From: DATLMR01 sp035634255
GTDB taxonomy: Bacteria; Acidobacteriota; Blastocatellia; UBA7656
DNA length: 64,000 bases
Assembly: GCA_035634255.1 (NCBI GenBank)
Contig: DASQDI010000119.1
Location: forward strand, 1-64,000
Reading direction: 5' to 3'
Part shown: piece by piece, positions 63,200 through 64,000 of the stretch
How the letters are laid out: each line of letters opens with the position of its first letter
Numbering within the stretch: position 1 is the first letter of the stretch
Made by a program: the position numbers and the translations under genes
Notes under the pieces: model-generated
Databases searched by the model: none
The model's input: only the letters and a program-made list of their open reading frames with translations
What the model was told of the DNA's origin: nothing

Positions 63200-64000
63200 T
63201 CAGGCGTCGCCTTCGCGCTCGCGCCTGAACCGGAAATAGTAGTAAAGGTAGAGGGCGTAGTCCAGCGCCATCGCGCCCGCCACCGCCCATGCGGCCCCGG
63301 TGACTCCGTAGCGGGGCACCGCGAGCAGCAGCCCGGCGAGGCTCGTGACGGTGGTCGCTATCGCGATGTTCCGGAGTTCCGCCCCCCGCCCGTGCGACGC
63401 GAGGAACATATTGTACGGCTGAAACAGGCCCATGAACAGCCCGGTCAGGGCGATGGGCAGGAGCAGAGGGGCCGCGTCCGCGTACCTCGGGAAGGCGACC
63501 TTCAGGACGAAGGGGCCGAACGCGGCGAGGCCCGTCGCGAGAGTGAGCAGGGCGAAGGCGTTCCATCTGGTCAGGCGCGCCGGCACCCGGTCTAGGGCGG
63601 AGAAGGCGCGGAACCGCGTTATCGCGATGGCTCGCGCGACGGTCGAGATCGGGCTCCCCATCTTCTGGGCTATGGCGTAGAGGCCCAGAGGCGCGAGGTC
63701 CGTGACGAAGTAAGCGATGATCAGATTGTCGACCCTCGCCGACACCGCTCCGGTTATCCGCGCGAGGTACACGTTGATCCCATAGCCCCGGACCTCTTTC
63801 ACTATGAGCCTCATCCCGCGCGCGGGGTGCTGAAAGCTCGGGCGCAGGCTCGCGAGGGTCCACGCGGCGCTGAGGCCGACTCCGGAGAGGTAGGCGATGA
63901 GCGCGGTGGCCGCCGTGAGCCTGTGGACCAGCGCCAGGGCCACCAGCACGATCAGGTAAGACCACGACATCCCGAGCTGAAAGAGCGAGAGCCTGCGGAT
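63200..64000 (-). CDS. Polysaccharide flippase (Wzx/MATE-like), N-terminus beyond the window
   Basis: At least 266 residues of the C-terminal part. The frame stays open to base 64000, so the start lies outside; the Met at 63970 is internal. There are about seven transmembrane segments here (for example LLLPIALTGLFMGLFQPYNM and GAAWAVAGAMALDYALYLYY), and ARVDNLIIAYFVTDLAPLGL is typical of oligosaccharide flippases of the MOP superfamily. It would move a lipid-linked sugar across the inner membrane. Confidence 0.85.
   Translation of the reverse strand: MRRLSLFQLGMSWSYLIVLVALALVHRLTAATALIAYLSGVGLSAAWTLASLRPSFQHPARGMRLIVKEVRGYGINVYLARITGAVSARVDNLIIAYFVTDLAPLGLYAIAQKMGSPISTVARAIAITRFRAFSALDRVPARLTRWNAFALLTLATGLAAFGPFVLKVAFPRYADAAPLLLPIALTGLFMGLFQPYNMFLASHGRGAELRNIAIATTVTSLAGLLLAVPRYGVTGAAWAVAGAMALDYALYLYYYFRFRREREGDA

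Overview
The window looks like chromosomal DNA from an Acidobacteriota bacterium, most likely the Blastocatellia side of the phylum. This is inferred from gene content, not from a marker-gene tree: a VWFA-related protein of the acidobacterial type, CRTAC1/FG-GAP proteins, an Oar-type TonB-dependent receptor with no SusD partner, a small nuoA-nuoB cluster, and high GC with strong GC bias at third codon positions. Gene density is high, and no integrase, transposase, prophage or CRISPR array is visible.

Layout. 1-3002: a membrane-anchored regulator joining an OmpR/PhoB-type winged helix to a STAND ATPase, preceded by phased direct repeats. 3069-11552 (minus strand): a protein quality-control block, tRNA-Leu / tig / clpP / clpX / lon / engB / rho, with strong hairpins at three junctions. 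11649-13912 (plus): nuoA, nuoB and a MidA/NDUFAF7-type methyltransferase. 13982-20379: malQ, an orphan molybdate-type permease, hpt, an apparently unannotated structured RNA, a PD-(D/E)XK-like protein, a SPOR protein and rpsO. 20380-23006: a structured leader and pnp. 23089-30871 (minus): aquaglyceroporin, GNAT, an eCIS-core (DUF4157) protein with a caspase-like tail, a TonB-C protein and two CRTAC1 proteins, one broken by an in-frame TAG. 31199-47234 (plus): a starch/maltodextrin locus (TonB receptor, two TPR proteins, two paralogous secreted GH13 enzymes, VWA protein, SLC45-like MFS, a third GH13). 47344-51767: a four-helix-bundle (S23/IVP) gene between repeat copies, then xylFGH. 51837-54514: rlmN and a PD-(D/E)XK protein. 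54587-55310 (minus): small membrane proteins. 55491-64000 (minus): a surface-polysaccharide operon that runs off the window.

How the parts work together. Trigger factor, ClpXP and Lon form a folding and proteolysis operon. In the starch locus, outer-membrane uptake and secreted GH13 enzymes would feed an inner-membrane MFS carrier, and MalQ elsewhere in the window can process the maltodextrins. XylFGH adds ABC import of a monosaccharide.

Three observations stand out. (1) A dispersed repeat family (six loci, five with a shared core) sits directly at gene 3' ends, supplies the last codons of three proteins, and brackets the four-helix-bundle gene. (2) A free-standing RNA at 16986-17183 has four GNRA-capped hairpins and a good sigma-70-type promoter. 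(3) The DUF4157 protein carries a His/Cys caspase-like tail. All functions are inferred from sequence alone; no database search was possible.
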